Shown: positions 17,401 to 27,667, counted from the first letter of the stretch. The stretch is DNA of 64,000 bases from Dokdonella sp. (GCF_019634815.1 NZ_JAHCAP010000013.1:24992-88991), one strand, 5' to 3'. Notes: a model not told the origin generated them from the sequence alone. Numbers and translations are program-made.

Positions 17401-19417
17401 CGAAGGTCCAATGGAAGTCGCGGTATTCGCGGATCAGGGCGATGCGCAGGCCCGCGCCGGCAACGAAATTGCCCTTGGCGTCGCTGCGGATCAGCTCGAA
17501 GCCGGCACGCGAACGCGCATCGGCGCCATCCTTCATGTCAAACAGCGGGCGCACGCCAACCAGCGCTTCAGCCGGCCAGATCGTGCGCTTGAGCGTGCGC
17601 GTTACCGCGCGTCCGCCACTTTCGTGGACGCTGCCGGAAATGATCGCGGCAATCGGCGTCTTGCTCGCGGGCGCGTCGGTGAGCGGAATCTCGGCGTCCA
17701 TCCGACCGTCGTCATCGAGGGTGTCGTCGATGACGTCGTCGGCCTGCTTGGGGACCTCTACGGTGGGGTCGCCGAAGTAGTAATCCTTTTGCGCATCGAC
17801 CGGATGCTGATCCACCGCGAGCGTGAGGCGCGCGGTGAAACGATTGCCTGCGGCGGGCGCGCCATAGAGGTAATCGCCTTGTACGGCGAGGCGGAACGGG
17901 TCGCCCGGTTTGATCGTGTCCTGTTGGGTGGTGAGGTCAAGCTTGAGGCGTTCGGGGAGAAACTCCTCGATGCGCAGACTCATGCCCTGGGTGACCTCCT
18001 TGGCCTTCGGGTCGGTGCGGAACTCCACCTGCCAGCGACCGGTTGGCGCATCGGCCGGGATCTGCCTGGACCACTCGAAATAGTTGAGATCCTTCGGTTC
18101 GAGCCGGGCTTGGGCGTATTCGCGGCCATCAGGCTGCTTGAGCGTCACGAACAGCGGTTGTGGCTTGATCGGATTGCCATCGAAGTCGCGCAGCAGGGCG
18201 GAAAGCGCGATCGTTTCGCCAGGGCGATACAGATCGCGGTCGGACCATGCAAACACATCGAACCATGCCTGCTTGCGGCCGGCGACCGCGAAGTCGGACA
18301 GATCGAGCGCGGGTTGGTTGAACGGCAGCATCGAGACATCGCGGCCGCTGCGGCCGACCAGCACGTGCCCGCTCTTGAGCGAGTAGGCGAGTTCGGCATT
18401 GCCGTTGCCGTCGGTCTTGCCGGCCACGATGGCGTTGCCTTCGTCATTGAGGACATTCAGCTCGACGCCACCGATGGGCGCTCCGGATTTGAGCGAGGCG
18501 GCGTGGACGAACAAGGTCTTGCCGTAGCTGCGAACATGCAGGCCGATGTCGCTGACGAAGAAGAATGCGGTTTCCTTCTCGTCCTGGAAGGTCCCGGCCG
18601 GCTTCATCACCGCGAAATACAGGCCCGGTTGGGCGAGCTGCGAGACATTCTGGATCGGGATGTAGTTGAGCGCGCGCTCGTTGTCCTTGCCGGTCAGGGC
18701 GAAACGGTTGGCGTAAACCGAATCGGCAATCTCCACGATCGGCGGCGCGCTGCGACCCTCGTCATAGCGTGGATCGAGATCCCACGAGCTGCGCTTGCCG
18801 TTCTTCTGGTAGCGGGCGAAGAAGTTCGCGACTTCAGCGTCGCGCACGCGCATGAACTCGATGTCCACGTCCTTGACGTTGACCGAGACCACCGGCAGGC
18901 CGCGCGTATCGCGCGCCGGCAGCACGTTGCCCTGCGAGGCGAAAGCGGCGTTGGGTTCCATCGGGCCGCTGTAGACGTTCTTGGTCACATCGCTGCCCAA
19001 TGTCTTGCCATCGGCCGCGGCAAGCTCGCCCTTGATGCGCACCGAGTAGCTGCGATCGGCCTGCACGAACGGGAACGAAAGCGTCTTGGCATCTTCGTCG
19101 AGCGACCAGCTGCCTTCGACCGCCACGTCCTTGTCGTCATGAACCGTGATCAGGGTATCGAAGGCCTGCGTGCCGACCAGCGGCTGGCTGAATTCGAGCG
19201 TGATCGCCAGTGCGCCGTTGCGCTGACCCGCCGCCGCCGAAGCCAGCGCAAAGCCTTCAACCGGTGCAGGCTTGGCCGCGGTTGCCGCCACCGGTGCGTG
19301 GCTGCCCTGGACTTCGGGCAGCTTGTCGCCCGAAGGTTTGCAGGCCGCCAGGGCAAGCGCGAACAGCAGGCAGGAAGACAATCGCAACAGCAGGCAGGAC
19401 GAACGCAGATCCATCAT
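14486..19417 (-). CDS. Bacterial alpha-2-macroglobulin, periplasmic lipoprotein
   Basis: A protein of about 1643 residues with a lipobox (FALALAAC), MG-type beta-sandwich domains, a bait region and a thioester site. The thioester reads YGCIEQT (Cys about residue 1169); the usual bacterial form is CLEQ. Such proteins trap proteases that enter the periplasm: cleavage of the bait exposes the thioester, which links covalently to the attacker. It is the E. coli YfhM type. The frame is open to 19462, but ATG 19417 or 19414, after GGGGAATCC, gives the lipoprotein signal. It lies upstream of pbpC, its usual partner. Confidence 0.93.
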   Translation of the reverse strand: MMDLRSSCLLLRLSSCLLFALALAACKPSGDKLPEVQGSHAPVAATAAKPAPVEGFALASAAAGQRNGALAITLEFSQPLVGTQAFDTLITVHDDKDVAVEGSWSLDEDAKTLSFPFVQADRSYSVRIKGELAAADGKTLGSDVTKNVYSGPMEPNAAFASQGNVLPARDTRGLPVVSVNVKDVDIEFMRVRDAEVANFFARYQKNGKRSSWDLDPRYDEGRSAPPIVEIADSVYANRFALTGKDNERALNYIPIQNVSQLAQPGLYFAVMKPAGTFQDEKETAFFFVSDIGLHVRSYGKTLFVHAASLKSGAPIGGVELNVLNDEGNAIVAGKTDGNGNAELAYSLKSGHVLVGRSGRDVSMLPFNQPALDLSDFAVAGRKQAWFDVFAWSDRDLYRPGETIALSALLRDFDGNPIKPQPLFVTLKQPDGREYAQARLEPKDLNYFEWSRQIPADAPTGRWQVEFRTDPKAKEVTQGMSLRIEEFLPERLKLDLTTQQDTIKPGDPFRLAVQGDYLYGAPAAGNRFTARLTLAVDQHPVDAQKDYYFGDPTVEVPKQADDVIDDTLDDDGRMDAEIPLTDAPASKTPIAAIISGSVHESGGRAVTRTLKRTIWPAEALVGVRPLFDMKDGADARSRAGFELIRSDAKGNFVAGAGLRIALIREYRDFHWTFDRESGWHFDYVQRFEESEKREITAEAGKAVKFDVSVDWGNYRLEVFDPATQLTMRLPFHAGWSWDDDNRGKEARPDKVKLSLDKASYRAGDTLKVTVTPPQAGPGMLLVESDHLLYTRNIDARPGATFEIPVTKDWDRHDVYVTALVFRGGSAAEKITPARAVGEAWVKMDRSDRKIDVAIDAPKQMKPETDLPITVKAPALAGKKAYVTVSAVDVGILNITRFQRPDANAWFFAQRALGVDAYDLYARIIESFDGATARLRYGGDMALGPLPQARRPTAKVLTVDLFSGVVALDAKGDAKVALKMPDFNGTVRVTALVFGENQYGGSDTETIVRAPLVAEISTPRVLAPGDKSSLTLDLQNFSGNAREFAVKVSADKPLSIAQGERKVKLEDGAKTTLNFPLTALNGYGVGKIRVLATGGDIKVDRHFEMVVRAAWPSVMRSNARQLDRLEALTVGSSAIEGLLPDSAIARLTVSSLPPLPFATVLRNLLDYPYGCIEQTTSKGYGNLLLDSKLAQNLHTAALPDGERKARVDGAIGRISSMQISNGNFSMWGGDSYVNEFITPYVVEFLEDARDDGFLVPDEVLQKALKRLNDDLLSGGTTFYGYEHSEHLRFANQAYAGYVLARVNRAPLGTLRALFDNDRGKSLTALPLVHLGIALKLMGDAPRAQKAIEEAFAKKVERPWYLGDYGSDLRDTALMIALAHRYQLSKPEYEARVFDLARSITSSNEQKWHYYSTQEQIAVARLGKALIDDGDKVVSGALAVGATTTQISPDRLWSHRFSASDLAAGARFMPQGDLPLYASIDVAGVPRTAPAAEDKYVAITRSIYTLDGKPWEPAPLKEGDSLIIGLRIDAREEMPDALLTDLLPGGLEIENFNLTDAKQWVDVVVDGISISDRAQAADVRHEEFRDDRYVAALNLHKGQKAHVFYLVRAVSPGTFQMPPPLVEDMYRPQIRGIGKSTPATLTVVEP

Positions 19418-19779
19418 GGATTCCCCGGCTTCTGGATGCCTGCAGTATACCCGCGGATTCATGGCAAACCCGAGGCAAACCCGCGGCGAAATAGTGGTTT
19501 GGCGTGCATGTCGATGCGGAATCCGATCACGCTGGGCGGTTGGCAGATTCTGTCGGCGCGAACCATTTGCGGCGCCGCCGTGTCGGGTTCCAGGCGGAGT
19601 CGGCAGCCATGCACCCTTGCGAGTTTTCCTACACGCGGCGTGCGGATTTCCGTCGTGTGCGTGCGGGAATTGCCGGCTCGACGATGCGCGAAGTTCCGCT
19701 GCCGCAGGGAAGGCGGCATGCCCAGACTGTAGCTGCCGACGCCAACCGGCGCGGAACCGACCAGACCAGGAGAATTCCC
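19418..19779. other. Intergenic stretch without recognised features
   Basis: Divergent interval between the macroglobulin gene and psiF. Open frames here have no plausible family content. It must contain the promoters of both genes, but I see no convincing -10/-35 pair and no PhoB box-like pair of CTGTCAT repeats. Confidence 0.4.
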
Positions 19780-20166
19780 ATGCAGACCAAGATGACTTCG
19801 ATCCTCGCCCTTGCCCTCGCGTTTGCCTTCGGCGCCAACAGCGGACACGCCGAGGAACTCAACAAGGCAGGCAAGCCGCTGACCACGCAGCAGGCACGCA
19901 TGAAGAGCTGCAACGCCAAGGCCAAGGCCGACGCACTCAAGGGCGAGGAGCGCAAGGCGTTCATGAGCACGTGCCTGAAGGCGCCGTCCGCCGATGCCGA
20001 CGCCGCGACCGACGCCAAGGCCGCGCCGGTGGTCGCCAAGGTGCCCAGCGCCAGGCAGGTGCAGCGCAAGGCCTGCGGCGCCCAAGCCAAGTCGCAGGGG
20101 CTCAAGGGCGACGAACGCAAGGCTTGGGTCAAGGACTGCATGAAGCAGCCGCCGGCGCAGGGCTGA
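19780..20166 (+). CDS. psiF: PsiF-family periplasmic protein with two repeats
   Basis: A 128-residue secreted protein: signal peptide to about AEEL (SGHA), then two PsiF repeats. Each has a C-x(3)-A-K/A-x(2)-L-K-G-E/D-E-R-K-A-F/W core and a second Cys (MKSCNAKAKADALKGEERKAF; RKACGAQAKSQGLKGDERKAW). In E. coli psiF is phosphate-starvation induced; its function is unknown. The start at ATG 19780 has AGGAG (19769-19773) upstream; the longer open frame from 19504 has no signal peptide at its N-terminus. Confidence 0.88.
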   Translation: MQTKMTSILALALAFAFGANSGHAEELNKAGKPLTTQQARMKSCNAKAKADALKGEERKAFMSTCLKAPSADADAATDAKAAPVVAKVPSARQVQRKACGAQAKSQGLKGDERKAWVKDCMKQPPAQG

Positions 20167-20243
20167 CCCGCCGCTTTGCACGTGTTGTCACGACGCGCCA
20201 CGTCACACCGACGTGGCCTGTCGCGTTTGAGGCGGCGATCGAT

Positions 20244-20834
20244 CTATTTCACCGAGACCGCGATGATCCGCGACATCCAGAACACCTGATAGACGATGTG
20301 GAGCAACACCAGCACGAGTTGGACGCGCGGCGTCTTGCTGAGGCAGGCGATCAGGCACAGCACGAGCCCAAGCGGCACCTGCACGAGATAGTCGGTGCTC
20401 AGCAGGTTCCAGTGTTGCTGGCCCTTGATCATCGTATCGACGATGTCGAACAGGAAGGTCGCGGCGAGCAGGCCGAAAAACCAGTAGCGACGCCCGATCA
20501 GGTAGATCTCGTAGCCGCCGTACTCGTCGATGTCGTCAGGGAAAAGCAGGGCCGCCATCAGGTACAGCGTGACCGTGTAGCCGATGAGAAACACGAAGGT
20601 TCCGAAGGACCAGGTGGGCACGCGCGAAAGTTCGAACTCCCACCACCAGAAAAGAATCAGCTCGACAAGGATGGAACCGGCCCAGAGCAAGTGGATCGCC
20701 GACAGCCGGTAGCGGCCTGGATGCTGGATCAGGCCGGCAATGCCGGTCAGCAGCTTGGACATGGCCAAGCCCAGCACCATGCCCATGACGATGCGAATGT
20801 GCGGGAACAATCCGCTGTTGAAGTCCTCGCCCAT
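20244..20834 (-). CDS. Conserved multi-pass membrane protein
   Basis: A 196-residue protein with about five or six hydrophobic segments (residues about 12-32, 45-65, 78-98, 120-140, 150-168, 172-190). It contains WWWEFEL in the second segment and a loop rich in D, E and Y (PDDIDEYGGYE). I do not recognise a characterised family. ATG 20834 has AGGGGA upstream. It stands alone, convergent with psiF and 108 bp after rlmJ on the same strand. Confidence 0.7.
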   Translation of the reverse strand: MGEDFNSGLFPHIRIVMGMVLGLAMSKLLTGIAGLIQHPGRYRLSAIHLLWAGSILVELILFWWWEFELSRVPTWSFGTFVFLIGYTVTLYLMAALLFPDDIDEYGGYEIYLIGRRYWFFGLLAATFLFDIVDTMIKGQQHWNLLSTDYLVQVPLGLVLCLIACLSKTPRVQLVLVLLHIVYQVFWMSRIIAVSVK

Positions 20835-20942
20835 GCGTTCCCCTGATTGCTGCGCGCTGCGAAGTATGCCTTGGCGCCGAGTCGCTGGGCAGTATGCCGC
20901 CGGCTTGCGGTGTTTTGGCGTTGGCCGTGGACGCGGACCGGC

Positions 20943-21791
20943 TCAGCGGCGCAGCCAATCGATCCGGCTCGTCGCTTCGGGCCCGTTGGACAGAAGGCGC
21001 GCCAACGACGGCAGCCACCCGCCCAGGTGCACATCGAATTGCCACGGCGGGTTGAGGATCGCCAGACCGGAGCCATTGAGACGCAGCGGCGTGTTGTCCG
21101 GGTGCAGCAGCAACTCGGTGACGAGGACGTCGGCCTTGCCGACCTCGCTGCCCAGCCAGCGGTGGAAGGGCGTGATCGTTTCGCGCAACTTGATCGGATA
21201 CCAGATCGCGTAGATCGCGTTGGGCCAGCGTGCAAGCGCCGGTGTCAGTGCCTGGGCAATCGTCTCGAATTCGGCACCCTGCGCTTCGAACGGCGGGTCA
21301 ATCAGCACGAGGCCGCGTTTTTGCGCCGGCGGCAACAGCGCCTTGAGCGCGGCATAGCCATCGCGCTCATGCACCGCGCAACGCGTATCCCCATGCAAGG
21401 CCGCGCGCAGCGCGGTGGCCTCTTCGCCCTGCAGCTCGCACAGCATCGCGCGATCATCCGCGCGCAACCGATCGCGTGCGAGCAGGGGCGAACCCGGGTA
21501 GCGCACGAGCGAACCGTCGGCATCAACGCCGAACGCGCGGATGCGTTCGGCGTAATCGGTCAGCGCCGGTGGCAAATCGCCGGCCTGCAGGATGCGGGCG
21601 ACACCATCACGATATTCGCCAGTGCGTTGCGCCGACTCGCCGCGCAGGTCGTAGGCGCCGCGTCCGGCGTGGGTATCGACATAGCAGAACGGAGCGGGCT
21701 TGGCGCGCAGGGCATCGAGCAGGCCGAGCAGGGCGACATGCTTGAACACGTCGGCGAAGTTGCCGGCATGGAAGGCGTGGCGGTAGTTCAT
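20943..21791 (-). CDS. rlmJ: 23S rRNA (adenine-2030-N6)-methyltransferase
   Basis: A 282-residue SAM-dependent methyltransferase that methylates A2030 of 23S rRNA. The family start MNYRHAFHAGNFADVFKHV, the SAM-site segment FCYVDTHAGRGAYDL and the catalytic motif IDPPFE are all present. ATG 21791 gives that start; the frame runs further upstream to 21863 without family similarity. It is divergent from rarA, with 106 bp between start codons for both promoters. Confidence 0.94.
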   Translation of the reverse strand: MNYRHAFHAGNFADVFKHVALLGLLDALRAKPAPFCYVDTHAGRGAYDLRGESAQRTGEYRDGVARILQAGDLPPALTDYAERIRAFGVDADGSLVRYPGSPLLARDRLRADDRAMLCELQGEEATALRAALHGDTRCAVHERDGYAALKALLPPAQKRGLVLIDPPFEAQGAEFETIAQALTPALARWPNAIYAIWYPIKLRETITPFHRWLGSEVGKADVLVTELLLHPDNTPLRLNGSGLAILNPPWQFDVHLGGWLPSLARLLSNGPEATSRIDWLRR

Positions 21792-21897
21792 GCGTGCAGC
21801 GGGCAGGGCAGACGAGGCAAGGCATTGTCGGGCGTGCAAGAGTCTGGCGCCAGTTTTCCGCACGCTGAAGCTGGCTGGGCTGGCTTATGATGCGCTG

Positions 21898-23238
21898 ATG
21901 CCGCGCCGACCACTTGCCCCGCCAGACTCCGGCTTGTTTGCCGAATCCGACGCGCTCAAGCCGTTGGCCGAGCGCATGCGCCCGCGCGGGCTCGACGAGA
22001 TCGTTGGCCAGACGCGCCTGCTCGCGCCGGGCAGTGCGCTGCGCCGCTCGATCGAGGCCGGACGTGTGCATTCGATGATCCTGTGGGGGCCGCCGGGTTG
22101 CGGCAAGACCACGCTGGCCCTGCTGCTGGCCCAGTATGCGGACGCGCAGTTCAGCGCGATCTCGGCGGTGCTCTCGGGACTGGCCGAGGTGCGTGCGGCT
22201 TTGGCGGCTGCGGAGAACCGCTACGCGCAGGGCCAGCGCACCGTGCTGTTCGTCGATGAAGTGCATCGCTTCAACAAGGCGCAGCAGGATGCCTTCCTGC
22301 CGCATATCGAGCGCGGTGTGATCGTGTTCGTCGGCGCGACCACCGAGAACCCGTCATTCGAGCTCAATTCCGCGCTGCTCTCGCGCTGCCGCGTGCATGT
22401 GCTCGATGCGGTGCCGGCCGAGGCGATCGCGGCAGCCTTGCGACGTGCGCTGGGTGATCGCGAGCGCGGTCTGGGCTCGCTCGACCTGCGTCTCGACGAG
22501 GGCGCGATCGAGACCCTGGCGCAAGCGGCTGATGGCGATGTGCGTCGCGCGCTGACCTTCCTCGAAATTGCCGCTGAACTGGCCCATGACGCGCACATCG
22601 ACGCGGCCACGCTCGAACAAGTGCTCGCCGATCGCACGCGCCGCTTCGACAAGAGTGGCGAGCAGTTTTACGACCAGATCTCGGCGCTGCACAAATCGGT
22701 GCGCTCCTCCGATCCCGATGCGGCGATCTACTGGCTCACGCGCATGCTCGATGGCGGCTGCGATCGCAGCTATCTCGCGCGACGCATGACGCGCATGGCG
22801 GTCGAGGACATCGGCTTGGCCGATCCGCGCGCGTGGCAGATGGCACTGGATGCCTGGGACACCTTCGAGCGGCTCGGCAGCCCCGAAGGCGAGCTCGCGC
22901 TTGCGCAGTTGGCGCTTTATCTCGCGGTTGCGCCCAAGAGCAATGCCGCCTACATGGCGTTCAACCTCGCCCGCGAACGCGTGCGCGAAACCGGTACGCT
23001 CGAAGTGCCGATGCATCTGCGCAATGCACCGACGAAGCTGATGAAGGGCTTGGGTTACGGCAAGGGCTACCAGTACGATCACGACGCCGAAGGCGGCATC
23101 GCCGCCGATCAGCAATGCCTGCCCGACGCACTGGCCGATGCGGTGTTCTACACGCCGACCGATCGCGGTCTCGAAGGCCAGTTCCGCGACAAGGTCGAGG
23201 CCGTGCGGACGGCGCGGCGGCGGCCGAAATCGACTTGA
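21898..23238 (+). CDS. rarA: Replication-associated recombination protein A
   Basis: A 446-residue AAA+ ATPase of the RarA/MgsA/WRNIP1 family, related to clamp-loader subunits, acting at stalled replication forks. Walker A is GPPGCGKTT, Walker B is VLFVDEVHRFNKAQQD, and sensor 1 is GATTENPSFE. The C-terminal tetramerisation region (AIYWLTRMLDGGCD, RRMTRMAVEDIGLADP) is complete. ATG 21898 matches the usual N-terminal length; the frame is open from 21790. Confidence 0.95.
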   Translation: MPRRPLAPPDSGLFAESDALKPLAERMRPRGLDEIVGQTRLLAPGSALRRSIEAGRVHSMILWGPPGCGKTTLALLLAQYADAQFSAISAVLSGLAEVRAALAAAENRYAQGQRTVLFVDEVHRFNKAQQDAFLPHIERGVIVFVGATTENPSFELNSALLSRCRVHVLDAVPAEAIAAALRRALGDRERGLGSLDLRLDEGAIETLAQAADGDVRRALTFLEIAAELAHDAHIDAATLEQVLADRTRRFDKSGEQFYDQISALHKSVRSSDPDAAIYWLTRMLDGGCDRSYLARRMTRMAVEDIGLADPRAWQMALDAWDTFERLGSPEGELALAQLALYLAVAPKSNAAYMAFNLARERVRETGTLEVPMHLRNAPTKLMKGLGYGKGYQYDHDAEGGIAADQQCLPDALADAVFYTPTDRGLEGQFRDKVEAVRTARRRPKST

Positions 23239-23281
23239 AGTGCCCGGACTGACGGCTGCAAAGGCAAGGCGAGGCAGGTGA

Positions 23282-24601
<1,320 letters not shown>

Positions 24602-24677
24602 GGCGTGCGAGCACTGCCGCCGCGCAGTGATCTGATGCCGGGCACGGTTCGAAGTGCAAATCGAAATGTGTCAGGGG

Positions 24678-24764
24678 TGGTGCCGAAAGTGGGACTCGAA
24701 CCCACACGCTTTTAAGGGCGGCGGATTTTGAGTCCGCTGCGTCTACCAATTCCGCCATTTCGGC
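24678..24764 (-). tRNA. tRNA-Leu (anticodon CAA)
   Basis: The minus strand reads GCCGAAATGGCGGAATTGG at the 5' end and pairs through GCCGAAA with TTTCGGC at the 3' end. The anticodon arm is GCGGA-CTCAAAA-TCCGC, giving CAA, which reads UUG. A long variable arm (class II), a TTCGAGTC T-loop region and an encoded CCA are present. 87 nt including CCA is normal for tRNA-Leu. Confidence 0.96.
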
Positions 24765-24794
24765 ATGGCTCGCGGGCTGGCCGCGGGGCCGCGC

Positions 24795-24800
24795 AGTATA
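24795..24800 (-). promoter_or_regulatory. -10 element of the tRNA-Leu gene
   Basis: On the minus strand TATACT lies about 30 bp before the tRNA and is followed by a GC-rich discriminator (GCGCGGCCCC), the arrangement of stringently controlled stable-RNA promoters. No clear -35 TTGACA is visible. Confidence 0.45.
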
Positions 24801-24847
24801 TGCCAGTCGGGCGCACGGTGGCGAGCGCCAGATGCCGGCACGCCGAC

Positions 24848-25948
24848 TCAGGCGGCGTCGAGAAAGCCGCCGATCGCGGCGCCGAAACGCACGGTGTCGA
24901 CGAGGAAGGCGTCATGCCCTTGCGGACTGTCGAGGGCGACGAACGTGACCTGTGCACCCGCGGCAGTCAGGCCGTCGGCGATCTGTTGCTGCTGGGACAG
25001 CGGAAACAGGATGTCGGTCTCGACGCCGATCACCAGTGCGCGCTCGACTTTCAGCTTTGCCAGCGCCGCGCTGACGCTGCCGCCACCGTGCTCGGCCAGA
25101 TCGAACCAATCACTGGCGCGCGAAAGATACAGGTAGCAATTGGGATCGAAGCCGCGCACGAAGCGTCGCGCATGGCCGGCCAAATACGATTCGACCTTGA
25201 ATTCGAAGCCGAACGGATCGTCATCGCGCTGGTCGGCATCGAGGCGGATGCGCGCAAAGCGGCCAACCCATTCCATCGCCGAGCGATAGGTGATGACGCC
25301 GAGCTTGCGCGCGATCGACATGCCGGCTTCGGGGTAGTGATCCTTGTCGTACTGGCCGTTGTTCCAGTTCGGATCAAGCCGGATCGCTTCGCGTTGCAGT
25401 GAGCGGATGGCGATGGCGAACGGTTGTGCCTGTGGCGCGGTGGAGATGCTGATGTGCGAGCGCGCCGAGTTCGGATGCTGGGCCAGGTAGGCGAGCGCGA
25501 CCATGCCGCCCATCGAATTGCCGAGGATGCAGGCGAGTTGCCCGATGCCCAGGCCATGCACCAGTTCATGGCTGGCATTGGCGGCGTCTTCGAGCGTGAG
25601 ATCCGGAAAATCGAGCTGATAGGGCTGATCGTTCGCGGGATTGATGTCGGCGGGCCCGGTCGAGCCCTTGCAACTGCCGAGCGTGTTGACGCAGATCACG
25701 AACCAGCGATTGGTGTCGATGGCCTTGCCCTGGCCGACGATGTCTTCCCACCAGCCCGGTGTGCCATCTTCGGCATTGCTGGCGGCATGTGCGCTGGGTG
25801 ACAGGCCGGTGAGGATGAGCAGGGCGTTGTCTCTGGCCGGATTCAGTGCGCCCCAGGTTTCGTAGGCCAGACGCGCGCCCACGAGCGCGCCACCGCGCTT
25901 CATGGGGAACGGGGATGACAGCTTGAACCAGCGGCGGGCGTCGTCCAT
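24848..25948 (-). CDS. metX: MetX-family O-acyltransferase (homoserine O-acetyl- or serine O-succinyltransferase)
   Basis: A 366-residue alpha/beta-hydrolase-fold acyltransferase. The nucleophile elbow is GNSMGG, the Asp lies in VETDILFP and the His in SPQGHDAF, forming the family triad. MetX enzymes acylate homoserine for methionine synthesis. In Xanthomonadales, part of the family has been reassigned as serine O-succinyltransferase acting in cysteine synthesis, and residues alone do not let me choose. The frame is open to a TTG at 25960; I chose ATG 25948. No other met gene is adjacent. Confidence 0.88.
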   Translation of the reverse strand: MDDARRWFKLSSPFPMKRGGALVGARLAYETWGALNPARDNALLILTGLSPSAHAASNAEDGTPGWWEDIVGQGKAIDTNRWFVICVNTLGSCKGSTGPADINPANDQPYQLDFPDLTLEDAANASHELVHGLGIGQLACILGNSMGGMVALAYLAQHPNSARSHISISTAPQAQPFAIAIRSLQREAIRLDPNWNNGQYDKDHYPEAGMSIARKLGVITYRSAMEWVGRFARIRLDADQRDDDPFGFEFKVESYLAGHARRFVRGFDPNCYLYLSRASDWFDLAEHGGGSVSAALAKLKVERALVIGVETDILFPLSQQQQIADGLTAAGAQVTFVALDSPQGHDAFLVDTVRFGAAIGGFLDAA

Positions 25949-26099
25949 CGAAACGGGCAATCCGATCCAGGGCCGCTCAATTTAACGGCCGGCGGCGGGA
26001 ACGCCAAGTCGGCGTCGGCATATCGTTGTGTGTCTGATATCGTGCGCTGCCGTCGCCACGGCCCATCATCCTTCGCGGCGACTTGCATGGGGAGCGGGA

Positions 26100-26720
26100 A
26101 TGCCGAGCATCTATCAACTGAAACCTGCGTTTCAGGGCGTGTTGCGGCCCTTGGTTGCCTGGCTTGCACGCGCGGGAGTGACGGCCAATCAGGTCACGCT
26201 CGCGGCCGTTGCCCTGGCAGCCGGCGTGGGCGCGGCGGTTGCAGCCTGCAGCGACCGCCGTGTGCTGTTGCTGCTGCCGCTGGCGCTGTTTCTGCGCATG
26301 GCGCTCAACGCGATCGACGGCATGCTCGCACGAGAGCATGCGCAGATGAGCAAGCTCGGGGCGATCCTCAACGAACTGGGCGACGTGATCGCCGATGCTG
26401 CGATGTACCTGCCACTTGCGCTGCGGCCTGAATTCACAGCGCTGCCGCTGGTGCTCTTGGTGGTGCTCGGCATTCTCGTCGAGATGAGCGGCGTGATCGG
26501 CGTGCAGATCGGCGCCAGTCGCCGTTACGACGGCCCGCTCGGCAAAAGCGATCGCGCATTTGCGTTTGGTGCGGTCGGTCTGTTGCTTGGTTGCGACATC
26601 GCCGGGGCGCCGTGGCTGGATTGGCTGTTGTGGGCCTTGGTGGCGCTGTCGGCGCTGACCGTCGTCAATCGAGCGCGCATGGCGCTGCGGGAATTGCGTG
26701 AACGCGGAGGAGGAGCATGA
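26100..26720 (+). CDS. YnbA-like CDP-alcohol phosphatidyltransferase
   Basis: A 206-residue integral membrane enzyme family that joins an alcohol to a CDP-activated lipid. The CDP-alcohol motif is D-x2-D-G-x2-A-R-x8-G-x3-D-x3-D; here it reads N-AI-DG-ML-AR-x8-G-AIL-N-ELG-D, so the first and third Asp are Asn. The N-terminus (YQLKPAFQGVLRPL, VTANQVTLAA) matches E. coli YnbA as I remember it. ATG 26100 follows GGAGCGGGA. The stop overlaps the start of the next gene (ATGA), and three genes in a row make a phospholipid-type operon. Confidence 0.88.
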   Translation: MPSIYQLKPAFQGVLRPLVAWLARAGVTANQVTLAAVALAAGVGAAVAACSDRRVLLLLPLALFLRMALNAIDGMLAREHAQMSKLGAILNELGDVIADAAMYLPLALRPEFTALPLVLLVVLGILVEMSGVIGVQIGASRRYDGPLGKSDRAFAFGAVGLLLGCDIAGAPWLDWLLWALVALSALTVVNRARMALRELRERGGGA

Positions 26721-27664
26721 AGCTGCCACAACTGTGGGTGCCCGACAACGTGCTGTGGGTGCTTGCTGCAATCGTCGCGGTTCTGCTCGTGGCGAGCCTG
26801 ATCGTTGCCGTCATGCGCCGCGGCGACAGCACCGGCAAACATGCCGAATTGGCTGCGCGCGTGAAGTCATGGTGGGCACTGGTGGCGATCTTTGCGCTGG
26901 CGATTTCGTTCCGGCGCGGCATTGCGATCGCCTTCTTCGCCTTGCTGTCTTTCCTGGCACTCAAGGAATACCTGTCGCTGATCCCGACCCGGCGTGCCGA
27001 TCGCCGCGTACTGTTCTGGGCCTATTTGTGCGTACCGCTGCAGTACTGGTGGATTTGGCAGCAGTGGTACAACATGTTCCTGATCTTCATCCCGGTGTGG
27101 GCCTTCCTGTTCATCGCCATGCGCATGGTCTTGCGTGGCGAGACGCACGAATTCCTGCGTGCTGCGGGCACCATCCACTGGGGATTGATGACGATGGTGT
27201 TCGGTTTGAGCCATCTCGCCTACCTGCTGGTGCTCGGCGATGGTGCCAAGGTAGCGGTGCATGGCGCGGCGCTGCTGCTGTTCGTGGTGCTGCTGACCGA
27301 GCTCAACGATGTTTTGCAGTACGTCTGGGGTCGCACGCTGGGTCGCCACAAGGCGCTCGAGTCGGTGAGCCCGAAAAAGACCGTCGAAGGCCTGCTCGGA
27401 GGCGCCTTGTCGACCACGCTCGTGAGCGTGGCGCTGGCGCCGCTGCTCACGCCGCTGTCGCGAACCGACGCGATTGCGGTGGGTTTGATGATCGGTTTTG
27501 GCGGTTTCATCGGCGATGTCACGATTTCGGCGGTCAAGCGGGACATCGGCGTCAAGGATTCAGGCTCGCTGATTCCCGGGCACGGTGGCATCCTCGATCG
27601 CATCGACAGCCTGCTGTTCACCGCGCCGCTGTTCTTCCACTTCCTCATGTATTTCTACTTCTGA
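26717..27664 (+). CDS. Phosphatidate cytidylyltransferase-like protein (YnbB/CdsA type)
   Basis: A 315-residue membrane protein with eight or more hydrophobic segments and the CdsA signature near the C-terminus: SPKKTVEG, GGFIGDVTISAVKRDIGVKD and GHGGILDRIDS. CdsA makes CDP-diacylglycerol from phosphatidate and CTP; this one is the second gene of a YnbA-YnbB-acyltransferase operon and probably feeds the preceding enzyme a CDP-lipid. It overlaps that gene by four bases. The essential housekeeping cdsA is expected elsewhere. Confidence 0.9.
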   Translation: MKLPQLWVPDNVLWVLAAIVAVLLVASLIVAVMRRGDSTGKHAELAARVKSWWALVAIFALAISFRRGIAIAFFALLSFLALKEYLSLIPTRRADRRVLFWAYLCVPLQYWWIWQQWYNMFLIFIPVWAFLFIAMRMVLRGETHEFLRAAGTIHWGLMTMVFGLSHLAYLLVLGDGAKVAVHGAALLLFVVLLTELNDVLQYVWGRTLGRHKALESVSPKKTVEGLLGGALSTTLVSVALAPLLTPLSRTDAIAVGLMIGFGGFIGDVTISAVKRDIGVKDSGSLIPGHGGILDRIDSLLFTAPLFFHFLMYFYF

Positions 27665-27667
27665 ATC

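Noticed and set aside
15287..19732. A 1481-codon plus-strand open frame opposite the alpha-2-macroglobulin gene
   Set aside because: Composition is typical of a reverse-complement shadow, and the minus-strand protein has a lipobox, thioester and full-length domain content.
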